Origin: Limnoglobus roseus
GTDB taxonomy: Bacteria > Planctomycetota > Planctomycetia > Gemmatales > Gemmataceae
Direction: 5' to 3'
Length of the DNA: 64,000 nt
Assembly: GCF_008254045.1 (NCBI RefSeq)
Contig: NZ_CP042425.1
Coordinates: 2,542,001-2,606,000 of the forward strand
Numbering within the stretch: position 1 is the stretch's first letter; each line of letters starts with the position of its first letter. The position numbers were made by a program, and so were the translations under genes. The notes beneath the pieces are model-generated. The model was given only the letters and a program-made list of their open reading frames with translations, searched no databases and was not told where the DNA came from. Below are positions 1 to 10,214 of the stretch, piece by piece.

Positions 1-1
1 C

Positions 2-1399
<1,398 letters not shown>

Positions 1400-1460
1400 C
1401 CGCCCTCGGCATTCTCCGCACTTCCCCTGTAACGCGCGCCGACGGCTCCGATTACCTCTT

Positions 1461-1509
1461 GCGAAGGGGTTGTGTTCCACGTTCGGAACGCCCCTCGCAC
1501 CCGGTTTTT
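1461..1509 (+). terminator. Stem-loop with T-run between kinase and giant exported protein
   Basis: A stem-loop has outer arms GCGAAGGGG (1461-1469) and CCCCTCGC (1491-1498) with one bulge, and an inner GTTCC/GGAAC stem (1474-1478 and 1485-1489). A T5 run follows at about 1505-1509. It lies 62 bases after the kinase stop and ends just before the Shine-Dalgarno GGAG of the next gene. It could be an intrinsic terminator for the kinase or an attenuator or leader hairpin for the downstream gene. Confidence 0.4.
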
Positions 1510-1521
1510 GGAGCCCAACAC

Positions 1522-4500
1522 ATGTCTCGGACCTCTCGACTGCTTCGCGCCGCCTTCCCGTTCGCCCGCAAGGCCACTCCGGCGTTGACCCCCTTCCGGC
1601 CGAACTTGGTGTGCCTGGAAGGCCGCGACGTACCGGCCACGTTCATGGTCACGACCGTCGCCGACGCCGGCCCGGGGTCGCTGCGGCAGGCCGTCCTCGA
1701 CTCGGCCGCGAACACGGAAGACGACACGATCATGTTCGACTTCGGCATCGCCGGGCAAGCGGTCAACCTCGCCACGCCGATCGACTTCACCGACACGAAG
1801 ATGGTGTTCGTCGGACCGTCGATCCCGACGACGATTTCCAACACCGGCGGGGGGCGAATCTTCAACGTCGCCGCCGGCGCGAACGTCAAGGTTCAAACCT
1901 TCACCTTCGCGGGCGGCAAGGCCGACAACGGCGGGGCGATTCGCAACTCCGGGACGCTCGTGGTCAGCGGCGTCACGTTCGCCGGCAACCAGGCGACCGC
2001 CGACGGCGGGGCGATTTTCAACAACGGCACGCTCACCACGATCGACACGGTCTTCAGTAACAACACCGCCGTCGGGAAGGGCGGGGCCGTCGCCAACAGT
2101 GGCACCGGCACGGCCATCCTCACTCAGACGACGATCGGCGAGTCGATCGATCCCGGCACGAACGCGGCGCGGGCGGGGAACACGGCGGCGACCGGGGCGG
2201 GCGTCTTCAACGACGCCACCGCGAAGCTGTTCGTCATCAACTCGACGATTCACAAGAACACGGCCACCGGCGCGGGGGGCGGCGTGCAGAACGTCAGTAC
2301 GCAGTTCGCGAAGTTCACGAACAGCACCGTCGCGTTCAACACGGCCGGCACCGGCGGCGGGCTGAACACGGGTGCGGGTGGCGTCACGATCGCCAACAAC
2401 ACGATCTTCATCGGCAACACCGGCGGTGACGTGACCGGCACGGCCCTGACCACCAGCAAGAACAACCTGATTGGCGACGCGGCGACGGCGGGCGGCCTCA
2501 CGGCCGGGACGAACGGCAACATCGTCGGCGTGGCCAACCCGGCCACCGTCCTCGACCCCCTCTTCACGCAGTTCGCCTCGCCGTTCTACCCCCTCGCGAA
2601 GGGCAGCCCGGCCATCGACAAGGGAGACAACTCGCTCGCCGTCGATGCGGCCGGCACGAAACTCGCCAACGACCAAAACTCCGGCTCGTCCCGGTTCGAG
2701 CCGAGTCCGAACGGCACCGTCGACATCGGCTCCCGCGAACTGATGATCCTTGCCCCCGTCGACCTGACCGGTGTGCCCCCGACCGTGACCACGCCACAGG
2801 ACAAGACCGCAACGGGGGCGTTCACCACCGTTGTCATCACCAGCGACACGAGCACGACGCCGATCCTCGTCACGTTCACGGCCACGAAGGGCACATTCAT
2901 CATCCCGGCCACGATCGCCAACGTCACGGACATCAAGGGCAGTGGTACGAGCACGATCTCGTTCCAGACGGTCAACGACGGCGGTGCCCTGGGGGCCGTC
3001 GCGGTCATCGACTACGTCCCGCCGGCCGGCGTCAGTTTCGCCCAGACCGCCGGCGAGAAGATCACGATCACCGCGAAGAACACCGTGACCAACGACATGA
3101 AGACCGCCGTCATCCCGCTGATCGTGGGGAATGCGGTGGCCATTCTTACCCCCGTCGGCTTCAACCCGGCAACGCCGCAGGACACGGCCCGGTTGGTGAC
3201 CGTGGTGCGGAACCCCGGCAGTGGCCCCGAAATCCTCGGGTTCCAGATCACCGGCATCACGAACGGCAAGCTCTTCCAGGACGCCAAGCTGACGGTCCCC
3301 GTGCAGGAGAATGAGTTCGTCGCGGTGCCGGCCGACGCGGCGGGCGTGCCGACGCAGGACTCGATTCCCCTCTACTTCCAGCCGACGGCCGGGTTCACCG
3401 GGGCGGCATCGTTCAAGGCGGCGGCCTCGACCTCGAAGGACGGCGTAACGGGGGCCGTCGGCGTGAGTGCGCCGCTCACGACCACGATTCAGGTCGTCGG
3501 CCCGGTCATCCCGATCATCCCGGCCGACAACCCGGCCTTTGCGACGTTCGTTAACTTCCGGGCCGACGGGGCCACCAGTTACGACTTCACCGTGAACTAC
3601 CAGGATGACAAGGGCATCGACGTCTCGAAACTCGGCGACGGCGACGTGAAGGTGACTGCCCGCACAGGGACCTACACGCAACTGGCGAAATTCCTGGGGT
3701 CGACCGGGAGCGGCAAGGCGGTGACGGCGACCTACCGCATCACGCCGCCGGGCGGCAGTTTCGACGCGGCCGACAAGGGCAACTACGTGCTCTCGCTCGT
3801 CGCCAACGAACTCTTCGACACGGACGGCAACGCGGCCCCGGCCCAGGACTTCGACTCGTTCGACGTGGACACCACGGCCGCGAAGGCGGGAGCGCCGACC
3901 GCGAAGCTGACCGCCACGGCGGTCGGCACCGCCCAGAACGGGGCCGCCACGTACGACTTCACGATCACGTTCACCGCGGCGACCGCCATCGACGCCACGA
4001 CCATCAACACGAAAGACTTGGTCTCGGTGGTCGGGCCGAACGGGTACGTCGCGAGTGCGACCTTCGTCTCCGTGGACAAGACTGGCAACGGGACGCCGCT
4101 GACGGCCACGTATCGGATCGTCCCGCCGGGCGGCACCTTCGACAAGGCCGACAACGGCACCTACAGCGTCATTATTGCCGAGACGGTCCTCGACGACGCC
4201 AAGAACGCGGTGCCGGGTTCGATTCTCGGCACGTTCGCGGCGAACATCCCGGCGGTCACCAGCCCCGTCTTGGCGGGCGTGCCGCAGTTCGCGGTCGGCT
4301 CGGACAAGGGCGTGGCCGGCACCGTGCAGTTCTTCAACCCGGACAAGTCGGCCCGGCTGATTGACCCGCTGACGCCGTTCGGCAACTTCACCGGCGGCAT
4401 CCGCACCGCGTCGGCCGACTTCAACAACGACGGCGTGCCGGACATCGTCGTCGGTACCGGACCGGGCATGGCGACGCAGGTCCAGGTCATCGACGGGTCC

Positions 4501-5241
4501 ACGCTGAAGTCGCTCTTCACGGTCGCGCCGTTCGAGGCGAGCTTCACCGGCGGCGTCTACGTCGCGGCCGGGGACGTGAACGGCGATGGCGTCCCGGACT
4601 TGGCCATCACGCCGGATGAAGGCGGCGGGCCGCGGGTGGACGTGTACAACGGGGCCGGGTTCGTGAAGATCGTTAGCTTCTTCGGCATCGACGACACGAA
4701 CTTCCGCGGCGGCGCGCGGGCGAGCATCGGCGACCTGACCGGCGACGGCACCGGCGACCTCGTGATCGTGGCCGGCTTCGGCGGCGGCCCGCGGGTGGCG
4801 GCCTTCGAGGGCAAGTCGCTCTCGGGGACGCCGAAGAAGGTGTTCAACGACTTCTTCGCCTTCGAGCAGACGCTCCGCAACGGCATCTTCGTGACGGTCG
4901 GCGACCTGAACGGCGACGGCTTCGCGGACTTGATCGCCGGCGGCGGCCCCGGCGGCGGCCCGCGGGTGCTGGCCTTCAGCGGCAAAGACTTGGCCACGGA
5001 CAAGCAAACGACGCTCGCCAACTTCTTCGGCGGCGACATCAACAGCCGCGGCGGCATCCGCGTGGCCGTGAAGAACCTTGACGGCGACGCGCAAGCCGAC
5101 CTCGTCGTCGGTTCGGGCACGGGGGCCGGTAGCCGGGTGACGAGCTACCTCGGGAAGAACATTTCCGCGAACGGCACGCCGGCCGAGAATTTCAACTTCG
5201 ACTCCATCACCGGCTTCACCGGCGGCGTCTTCGTGGGGTAG
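1522..5241 (+). CDS. Giant exported protein: LExR-type N-terminus, beta-helix, choice-of-anchor Q-like region, FG-GAP repeats
   Basis: The protein has about 1239 residues. ATG at 1522 is preferred over the upstream in-frame TTG at 1459 because GGAG lies 8 bases before it. The N-terminus is Arg/Leu-rich and contains CLEGRDVPAT (residues 31-40), like the LExR-type leader seen on many large planctomycete surface proteins. Residues about 100-300 carry GGAI/NNGT/NNTA repeats of a right-handed beta-helix, ending in an AIDKGDN...VDIGSREL segment like choice-of-anchor Q domains. Ig-like stretches follow. At the C-terminus are five FG-GAP/integrin-like repeats with Ca-binding loops (DFNNDGVPD, DVNGDGVPD, DLTGDGTGD, DLNGDGFAD, NLDGDAQAD). 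It is inferred to be a cell-surface adhesive or structural protein; ligand unknown. Confidence 0.85.
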   Translation: MSRTSRLLRAAFPFARKATPALTPFRPNLVCLEGRDVPATFMVTTVADAGPGSLRQAVLDSAANTEDDTIMFDFGIAGQAVNLATPIDFTDTKMVFVGPSIPTTISNTGGGRIFNVAAGANVKVQTFTFAGGKADNGGAIRNSGTLVVSGVTFAGNQATADGGAIFNNGTLTTIDTVFSNNTAVGKGGAVANSGTGTAILTQTTIGESIDPGTNAARAGNTAATGAGVFNDATAKLFVINSTIHKNTATGAGGGVQNVSTQFAKFTNSTVAFNTAGTGGGLNTGAGGVTIANNTIFIGNTGGDVTGTALTTSKNNLIGDAATAGGLTAGTNGNIVGVANPATVLDPLFTQFASPFYPLAKGSPAIDKGDNSLAVDAAGTKLANDQNSGSSRFEPSPNGTVDIGSRELMILAPVDLTGVPPTVTTPQDKTATGAFTTVVITSDTSTTPILVTFTATKGTFIIPATIANVTDIKGSGTSTISFQTVNDGGALGAVAVIDYVPPAGVSFAQTAGEKITITAKNTVTNDMKTAVIPLIVGNAVAILTPVGFNPATPQDTARLVTVVRNPGSGPEILGFQITGITNGKLFQDAKLTVPVQENEFVAVPADAAGVPTQDSIPLYFQPTAGFTGAASFKAAASTSKDGVTGAVGVSAPLTTTIQVVGPVIPIIPADNPAFATFVNFRADGATSYDFTVNYQDDKGIDVSKLGDGDVKVTARTGTYTQLAKFLGSTGSGKAVTATYRITPPGGSFDAADKGNYVLSLVANELFDTDGNAAPAQDFDSFDVDTTAAKAGAPTAKLTATAVGTAQNGAATYDFTITFTAATAIDATTINTKDLVSVVGPNGYVASATFVSVDKTGNGTPLTATYRIVPPGGTFDKADNGTYSVIIAETVLDDAKNAVPGSILGTFAANIPAVTSPVLAGVPQFAVGSDKGVAGTVQFFNPDKSARLIDPLTPFGNFTGGIRTASADFNNDGVPDIVVGTGPGMATQVQVIDGSTLKSLFTVAPFEASFTGGVYVAAGDVNGDGVPDLAITPDEGGGPRVDVYNGAGFVKIVSFFGIDDTNFRGGARASIGDLTGDGTGDLVIVAGFGGGPRVAAFEGKSLSGTPKKVFNDFFAFEQTLRNGIFVTVGDLNGDGFADLIAGGGPGGGPRVLAFSGKDLATDKQTTLANFFGGDINSRGGIRVAVKNLDGDAQADLVVGSGTGAGSRVTSYLGKNISANGTPAENFNFDSITGFTGGVFVG

Positions 5242-5289
5242 TGATTTGCCGATTCGCCCCGACCTGGAATCGACCGGGGAGGGGCATCG

Positions 5290-5312
5290 GCCGTCGCCTT
5301 TTGGCGAACGGC
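5290..5312. terminator. Weak stem-loop at a tail-to-tail junction
   Basis: GCCGTCGCC and GGCGAACGGC pair with one bulge around a TTTT loop. It lies between the plus-strand giant gene and the minus-strand response regulator and touches the latter's stop codon. It may terminate both genes, but it has no T-run on either strand. Confidence 0.3.
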
Positions 5313-5731
5313 TATCCGGGGTGGGACGCGGGGCCGAGCATCAACGCGATCCGGTCGAGCATGTCCGAGACGAGGTCCGGTTCGATCGGCTTGGTGAGGT
5401 ACATGTCGAAGCCGACTTCCCGACCGTGCTGCCGGTCGGCGTCCGAGGTCCGCGCGGTCACGGCGACCAAGAACGGCCGCCGCCGGAGCGATTGTTTGTA
5501 CACCCGCTCCGCGAGTTCGAACCCGTCCATACCCGGCATCGTGATGTCCATGAGGACGACGTCGGTCGAGTGGGCCGCGACGTGCACCAGGGCTTCCTCT
5601 CCGCCGTAGACGGCGACCGCGCGGTGGCCGTGCAACACGAGACATTCTGCCATACTGTTCGCGGCGTCGGGCAAGTCATCGACGACGAGGATTGACAGGG
5701 GCCGCGGGGTGTGGCCGTGTGGGCGTGCCAT
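5312..5731 (-). CDS. Single-domain response regulator (CheY-like)
   Basis: A stand-alone receiver domain of 139 residues with no output domain. Acidic-pocket residues D18/D19 (VVDD), phospho-acceptor D62 (LMDITMPGMDG), switch T92 (VTAR) and K114 (LTKP) are all present, so it should be phosphorylated on Asp by a histidine kinase and relay the phosphate or bind a partner protein. No histidine kinase is encoded nearby, so the partner is encoded elsewhere. It is transcribed divergently from a second single-domain receiver 441 bases away, which shares the VTARTD/S and MPGMDG motifs; the two may be duplicates. Confidence 0.9.
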   Translation of the reverse strand: MARPHGHTPRPLSILVVDDLPDAANSMAECLVLHGHRAVAVYGGEEALVHVAAHSTDVVLMDITMPGMDGFELAERVYKQSLRRRPFLVAVTARTSDADRQHGREVGFDMYLTKPIEPDLVSDMLDRIALMLGPASHPG

Positions 5732-6172
5732 GGGAGCCTCAACTGGGGGCGAACGAATTCCAGTCTAACTAACTTCCGATCACCCGTCATTCGAAAATTT
5801 CCCCCGCGCACGACGGCATTGGGCGGATTTTCCGGAGGTTAGGCGTCAAGCGTCTGCCGCCCTACCCGATCGCGAGCCGTCGGGGCTAGGGATCGCCGGC
5901 AACTGGCACGCCGCACGGTCGTGGGCGGAACAGACCGACTCTGTCGGAAGTTCCCCGCGCAACTGTCCGAACTCTCTGGCGATTCCCATGAGGGGCCGGT
6001 TGTGATTCCTGTTCTGGGCATCCCTCTCCGAAACGATTACCCCCGCGAGGGGATGAGGTTACGTCGAGTGCCGTCGGAATGGGGAACATTGGTCTAGGAA
6101 ATGGCCCGGCCCGTGCTTTACAAGTCGGATTGCCTTGCCGTCTCGCAGGGCGAAGGGTAGAGGGCGACAGCA
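5732..6172. other. Intergenic region between divergent receiver genes
   Basis: There are 441 bases between two outward-facing response-regulator genes, so both promoters should lie here. I found no convincing coding frame, strong dyad or sigma70-like promoter pair. The stretch just before the plus-strand gene holds a purine-rich GAGGG that fits a Shine-Dalgarno 9 bases before ATG 6173. Confidence 0.5.
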
Positions 6173-6565
6173 ATGGTAGTCATGGCAACGAATAAGTGCA
6201 AACCCGGTCCGGCGAGAATCTTGTGCGTGGACGACAACCGCGACGCAGCGGACACCGAAGCCGAGTTGCTGGCCGTAATGGGGTACGAGACACGGGCGTG
6301 CTACGACGGCGCGTCGGCCCTGCGGGCGGCGGCCGACTTCGCCCCCGACGCCTGCCTCATTGACTTGAACATGCCGGGCATGGACGGCGATGAATTGGCC
6401 CTTCGGTTACGGGATCAGGCCGACGGGGAACCCATGCTGCTGATCGCCGTGACGGCCCGGACCGACGTCGAGGCCCGCGTTCGCATCGACGCCGCGGGCT
6501 TCCATCGGCACCTCGTCAAGCCCGCCGCCCTGGATCAACTGCTGGCCGCGATCGACGCCCAATAA
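6173..6565 (+). CDS. Single-domain response regulator (CheY-like)
   Basis: A 130-residue receiver domain only. D20/D21 (CVDD), phospho-acceptor D64 (LIDLNMPGMDG), T94 (VTAR) and K116 (LVKP) are intact, so phosphoryl transfer from a histidine kinase is expected. There is no DNA-binding or enzymatic output domain; it presumably acts by protein contact or as a phosphate sink. ATG 6173 has GAGGG upstream; an in-frame ATG at 6182 (MATNK) is an alternative start. It is divergent from the other receiver gene and followed by a separately promoted DUF1559 gene. Confidence 0.9.
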   Translation: MVVMATNKCKPGPARILCVDDNRDAADTEAELLAVMGYETRACYDGASALRAAADFAPDACLIDLNMPGMDGDELALRLRDQADGEPMLLIAVTARTDVEARVRIDAAGFHRHLVKPAALDQLLAAIDAQ

Positions 6566-6661
6566 GAGGAATGGCACAATCCTTTAACTCATTTCACAAT
6601 TTCCGTCCGAAGTCCGATCCCCTTCTCACGCCCGCACCATCTTGGTCGTGGGCGAAATCCC

Positions 6662-6691
6662 TTGACATTTGAAGGATTCCTCATTTATGAT
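6662..6691 (+). promoter_or_regulatory. Sigma70-like promoter for the DUF1559 pseudopilin gene
   Basis: A perfect -35 TTGACA (6662-6667) is separated by 18 bases from TATGAT (6686-6691), which matches the -10 consensus at five of six positions. It lies about 75 bases before the preferred ATG at 6767, giving a leader of roughly 70 bases. It is one of the best sigma70-type promoters in this GC-rich window. Confidence 0.7.
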
Positions 6692-6766
6692 ACCGTGAGG
6701 TGGTGGGACACCATTCATATCCCCACCCCTTTCGATTCGCATTCCTCATATTCCGGAAGGTGTTGT

Positions 6767-7804
6767 ATGACCCGTTTTTCTCGGGGCCGTCACGGCTTCA
6801 CGCTCATCGAGTTATTGGTCGTTATCGCAATTATCGCCATCCTGATCGGCCTCCTGCTGCCAGCCGTGCAGAAGGTCCGCGAGGCCGCCGCCCGCGCGAA
6901 GTGCACGAATAATCTCAAGCAAATGTCGTTGGGAACGCACAACGCCCACGACACCAACGGGACGCTGCCGCCGATGGCCGCGTTCAAGTACGGTGGAGCG
7001 TACTACGCACCCCTCCTGTTCCACATCCTGCCGTACATCGAGCAGCAGACCGTGTACAACTCGGCCACGCAGGTCACCGGCGGCGGGGTCATCCCCCTCT
7101 GGAATACCCCCGGCCAAGGCGGAGTTCCGCAGTACCTCCGCCAGACGCGGATCCCGGCGTATCAGTGCCCGTCGGACGCCACCCTCGGCACGAACGCGGC
7201 GACCGACTGGACGCCCGGTGACGCCAGTTATGCGGGCAACTTCCAGGTGTTCGGGAACCCCGGGTTCAACACCTCTTCGTCGGTCACCACCGACTGGGAC
7301 GGGAAGACGACGCTCCTCGCGATTACCGACGGCACGTCGAACACGGTCGCCTTCGCCGAGAAACTGTCGTACTGCCCGGGCACCCTGCCAGCGGCCACGA
7401 CCGTGACCGCCCCGAACGTGAAGAACGGGAACAACGGTGCCGGCGGATCCTGGTGGTTGCGGGGTATCTACAACTCCGGTACAGTGACCGGGTCGACGCC
7501 CCCAGCTTCCACCGACAGCTTCCCCGGCGACCGCGTCTCGGCAGTGTTCGGCGGCGGTCTGAGCGGGGACGGAACTCGGTGGTATATCGGCGTGGACTCC
7601 AAGCCCACCATCTTCGGTATTCCGACCAACAACACGACGAGCGGCCTCTGTGACCGTGGGCAGGCGTCGTCGCCGCACACGAACACAATCGTCCTTGGCA
7701 TGGCCGACGGCAGTGTCCGCACCGTTAGCAGTAATGTCAGCGCGACCACGTGGTGGGCTTCGCTCACCCGCAACGCGGGCGACATCCCCGGGAGCGATTG
7801 GTAA
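6767..7804 (+). CDS. DUF1559 protein with type IV pilin-like N-terminus
   Basis: About 345 residues. ATG 6767 is chosen because GGAAGG sits 6 bases upstream and the protein then begins with a short basic leader before [17 protein letters not shown]. This is the prepilin peptidase site and hydrophobic helix of type II secretion and pilin-like proteins. The [13 protein letters not shown] stretch and the C-terminal H-x-G/T-x2-V-x-G-M-A-D-G-S-V motif are hallmarks of DUF1559, a family greatly expanded in planctomycetes. Cleavage after Gly and insertion in the inner membrane as a pseudopilin is expected; the job of the globular part is unknown. It is likely a single-gene transcript between its own promoter and the hairpin at 7832. 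Confidence 0.9.
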   Translation: MTRFSRGRHGFTLIELLVVIAIIAILIGLLLPAVQKVREAAARAKCTNNLKQMSLGTHNAHDTNGTLPPMAAFKYGGAYYAPLLFHILPYIEQQTVYNSATQVTGGGVIPLWNTPGQGGVPQYLRQTRIPAYQCPSDATLGTNAATDWTPGDASYAGNFQVFGNPGFNTSSSVTTDWDGKTTLLAITDGTSNTVAFAEKLSYCPGTLPAATTVTAPNVKNGNNGAGGSWWLRGIYNSGTVTGSTPPASTDSFPGDRVSAVFGGGLSGDGTRWYIGVDSKPTIFGIPTNNTTSGLCDRGQASSPHTNTIVLGMADGSVRTVSSNVSATTWWASLTRNAGDIPGSDW

Positions 7805-7831
7805 CGCCCGGGCGGGACGTTCGAGATGTGC

Positions 7832-7860
7832 AATCGGCGGGCAGGTGCCCGCCGATTTTC
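7832..7860. terminator. Perfect hairpin between convergent genes
   Basis: Two 12-base arms, AATCGGCGGGCA and its complement, flank a 2-base loop (7832-7857), followed on the plus strand by a short TT-rich tail. It sits between the DUF1559 stop and the patatin stop, so it can serve both strands as a bidirectional terminator. Confidence 0.7.
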
Positions 7861-7867
7861 GTTTCCG

Positions 7868-9238
7868 TTACTTCACCGGCGACTCGAACGGCAGCGCGGG
7901 GATGGCCCCGCGGTCGGAAACCGGCGGCCGCGGGCGGAGCAAACTTTGGACGGGATGGACGGGCTGCGCCGGGCCGCGCGGCTGCTGCGTCAAGACCGTG
8001 CCGGCCCGCACGAGGGTGGTTTCGCCCGGCCCCACACCCGGTGGCAGCGTCCGCCACGGTGTCGCCGACTTCACTACCCGCTTGCCCTCCTCGTACATCG
8101 GCACCATGACTTCCTTCTTGAACTCCGAACTCGACGTCGGGGCCGGGTACTCCGGCGGGATGGCCGTCACGTAGTAGTCCATGCCGGTGAGCAGGCAGAC
8201 GGTGTACAGCCTCTGCAGGTCGCCGCGGGTCTGGGCGTAGATGAGCGTGGAGACACTCTTACTCGCCTGTGACAGCGACCATGGGCGGATCACCTCCGGG
8301 TCGGCGTACAACTTGCCGGCCAGAATCACGTACACCTTCGCCCCGGCCAAGTCGCGGGCGGCCACGTCGGATCGCTCCTCCGGCGGGACGTAGGGCGGGC
8401 GGAAGAACAAAGACGCCATCACGCCGCCGTCCACGTGCCGTTCGACGTGGCAGACGCCGTCCACGGTCACACCGATCTTCGCCGCCGGGAAGAAGCCGGG
8501 TGGGGCCGACGAGCCGAGGAGAATCTTCACGATCAACTCGCGGTCGCCGGGGCCGTTGCGGGCGGCAATCGCACCGATGTCCCAGGTGACGAACTGCTTC
8601 CCCTCCTCCTCGGTCGTGCCGACGTACAACCGCCGGCCGCTACAGTGGGCGGCGGCAATGGCGACCGTCACCGCGGGCGAGATGGCCGCGTCCACGCGGG
8701 CGGCCATCCGGCTGTTATCGGTGAACGCCTCGCCGAACAGCGCCTTGATCGGCCGGAGGACGTACAGGTCGCGGCTCTCGACGGCGGTGTACAGTTGCTT
8801 CAGGTGATCGTCGTACTCCGGCCCGAGGAACGCGAACGGGGCGATGAGCGCGCCGGTGCTGATGCCGGTGACGACGTCGAACTGCGGCCGGTCGCCACGC
8901 TCCGTCCAGCCGTTGAGGACGCCGGCCGTGTACGCTCCGAACGACCCGCCGCCGGACAGGCAGAGGATGTTTCGGTCCGGCCGCCGGGTCGCGATCCCGC
9001 CCTCGTTCTTGGCCTGCTCGCTGAGCTTTTGCTTCCGCTCATTCCGCAACCGCTCGGCCATGATGGCGAGTTGGTCGGGCGGGTTAAGATCCTCGGACTC
9101 CTTCTGGGCAGCAAGGTCGACGAGGTCGCGGGTGTTCAGCCCAGCCTCGGCTGGGGTCGTGGGGCCGCGGCCCGTCCGACACCCGGCGAGGGACAACGAT
9201 GCCGCGACGAAAAACACGACGGCAATCTGGCGAGGCAT
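7868..9238 (-). CDS. Patatin-like phospholipase lipoprotein
   Basis: 456 residues from ATG 9238, chosen because the protein then begins with a lipoprotein signal peptide (MPRQIAVVFFVAASLSLAGC, lipid-attached Cys20). The patatin fold is marked by the oxyanion-hole motif GGGSFGAY (residues 96-103), nucleophile motif GISTG (Ser127) and catalytic Asp in VDGG (Asp270), giving the Ser-Asp dyad. The family cleaves acyl chains from phospholipids or other lipids. Export and lipid anchoring suggest it acts at the cell envelope, perhaps in lipid turnover. It stands alone, convergent with the pseudopilin gene and divergent from the small Zn-ribbon gene. Confidence 0.9.
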   Translation of the reverse strand: MPRQIAVVFFVAASLSLAGCRTGRGPTTPAEAGLNTRDLVDLAAQKESEDLNPPDQLAIMAERLRNERKQKLSEQAKNEGGIATRRPDRNILCLSGGGSFGAYTAGVLNGWTERGDRPQFDVVTGISTGALIAPFAFLGPEYDDHLKQLYTAVESRDLYVLRPIKALFGEAFTDNSRMAARVDAAISPAVTVAIAAAHCSGRRLYVGTTEEEGKQFVTWDIGAIAARNGPGDRELIVKILLGSSAPPGFFPAAKIGVTVDGVCHVERHVDGGVMASLFFRPPYVPPEERSDVAARDLAGAKVYVILAGKLYADPEVIRPWSLSQASKSVSTLIYAQTRGDLQRLYTVCLLTGMDYYVTAIPPEYPAPTSSSEFKKEVMVPMYEEGKRVVKSATPWRTLPPGVGPGETTLVRAGTVLTQQPRGPAQPVHPVQSLLRPRPPVSDRGAIPALPFESPVK

Positions 9239-9478
9239 GACGGTATCCAAAGTTTCGAGACAAAAGGTCGTCCATACCCGCCCGGCGAACCGTTCCGCAA
9301 GGCCAGGATTTCTTGAGCAATGAGACCGCGTTCCAGGAGAGATGTGCCGCCCCGGTCGACGTTCTGAGTTCCGTTGTGGCATATCACGTGCTAAGATTGG
9401 CGTTGATCGCGGAGCCACGGTCGGCAAGAATTACACACCGTGGTCCGCCACTTTGCAGCACGGAAAAGGGAGTTTCCG

Positions 9479-9694
9479 ATGATCTCGATTCTCAAATACA
9501 CCGATTGCCCCGCCTGCGGCCGTAAGCACCACTTCGGCCTCCCGGAAGGGAAGTGGCCGACTGGTTGCGTGTGTGAGTACGTTTGCCCGGAAACGGGCCG
9601 GCGGTCGTCGCTGCGCATCGACCAGCCGGGCGAGGAAGCTCGCTACTACCCCCAAGGGGCCGTGCAACTCAAACCCCTGGCAGCAACAGCCTAA
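9479..9694 (+). CDS. Small cysteine-rich (Zn-ribbon-like) protein
   Basis: 71 residues starting at ATG 9479, with GGGAG about 7 bases upstream. It contains CPAC, CVC and a further Cys (VCPETGRR), suggesting a small metal-binding knuckle. No enzyme family was recognised. The stop codon TAA overlaps an ATG and lies only 11 bases before the preferred start of the acetyltransferase gene, so the genes are probably co-transcribed. Function unknown. Confidence 0.65.
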   Translation: MISILKYTDCPACGRKHHFGLPEGKWPTGCVCEYVCPETGRRSSLRIDQPGEEARYYPQGAVQLKPLAATA

Positions 9695-9705
9695 TGGGGA
9701 CAACG

Positions 9706-10206
9706 ATGGCGGAAGTCCGATTCGAGCGGCCCGGCGACGCTGCCGCGATCTACGCCGTTCATTCGGGAAGTTTCCCGATCGACGGAGAAGCTCGGTTGGT
9801 AGACCTGCTGCGCGATGCCGGCCGACTCTCGGTGTCGCTGGTCGCGGAGGCCGGCGGGACAATCGTCGGGCACGTTGCCTTCAGCCCGGTGACGACTGCG
9901 ACCGGGGCTACCGGGGCAGGTCTGGCTCCATTAGCAGTGGTCGAAGGGCACCGACGGCGAGGTGTGGCAGCGGAGTTGGTTCGAGCCGGTTTAGAAGCAT
10001 GTCGTGACGCGGGCTTCGGCTGGGCCGTGGTCCTCGGCGAGCCGGCGTACTACGGCCGGTTCGGTTTTCGGCCCGCTCCCGACTTCGGACTCTCGGACGA
10101 GTACGGCGGCGGGCCGGCATTCCAGGCCATTGAATTGCTTCCAGGATCACTGCCGACGGGAGCCGGATTGGTGCGGTACGCCCCGGAGTTCGCGTCCTTG
10201 GGGTGA
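9706..10206 (+). CDS. GNAT-family N-acetyltransferase
   Basis: 166 residues from ATG 9706 (GGGGA 5 bases upstream; ATG 9694 is an in-frame alternative). The GNAT fold is indicated by the N-terminal VRFERPGDAAAIYAVH strand-helix, the acetyl-CoA pyrophosphate-binding segment GHRRRGVAAELV and the YYGRFGFRPA motif typical of YhbS-like acetyltransferases. It should transfer an acetyl group from acetyl-CoA to an amine; the substrate cannot be told. It is tightly packed between the Zn-ribbon gene and the DUF7003-like gene. Confidence 0.88.
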   Translation: MAEVRFERPGDAAAIYAVHSGSFPIDGEARLVDLLRDAGRLSVSLVAEAGGTIVGHVAFSPVTTATGATGAGLAPLAVVEGHRRRGVAAELVRAGLEACRDAGFGWAVVLGEPAYYGRFGFRPAPDFGLSDEYGGGPAFQAIELLPGSLPTGAGLVRYAPEFASLG

Positions 10207-10214
10207 GGAATATC

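Noticed and set aside
1459-1521. Upstream TTG start for the giant exported protein
   Set aside because: ATG 1522 has a good GGAG at proper distance and gives the usual leader; the upstream codons lie within a stem-loop.
9360-9400. Extended -10 promoter TGCTAAGAT before the small zinc-ribbon gene
   Set aside because: The matching -35 (TTCCGT) is poor and the gap serves two divergent genes; too weak to annotate.
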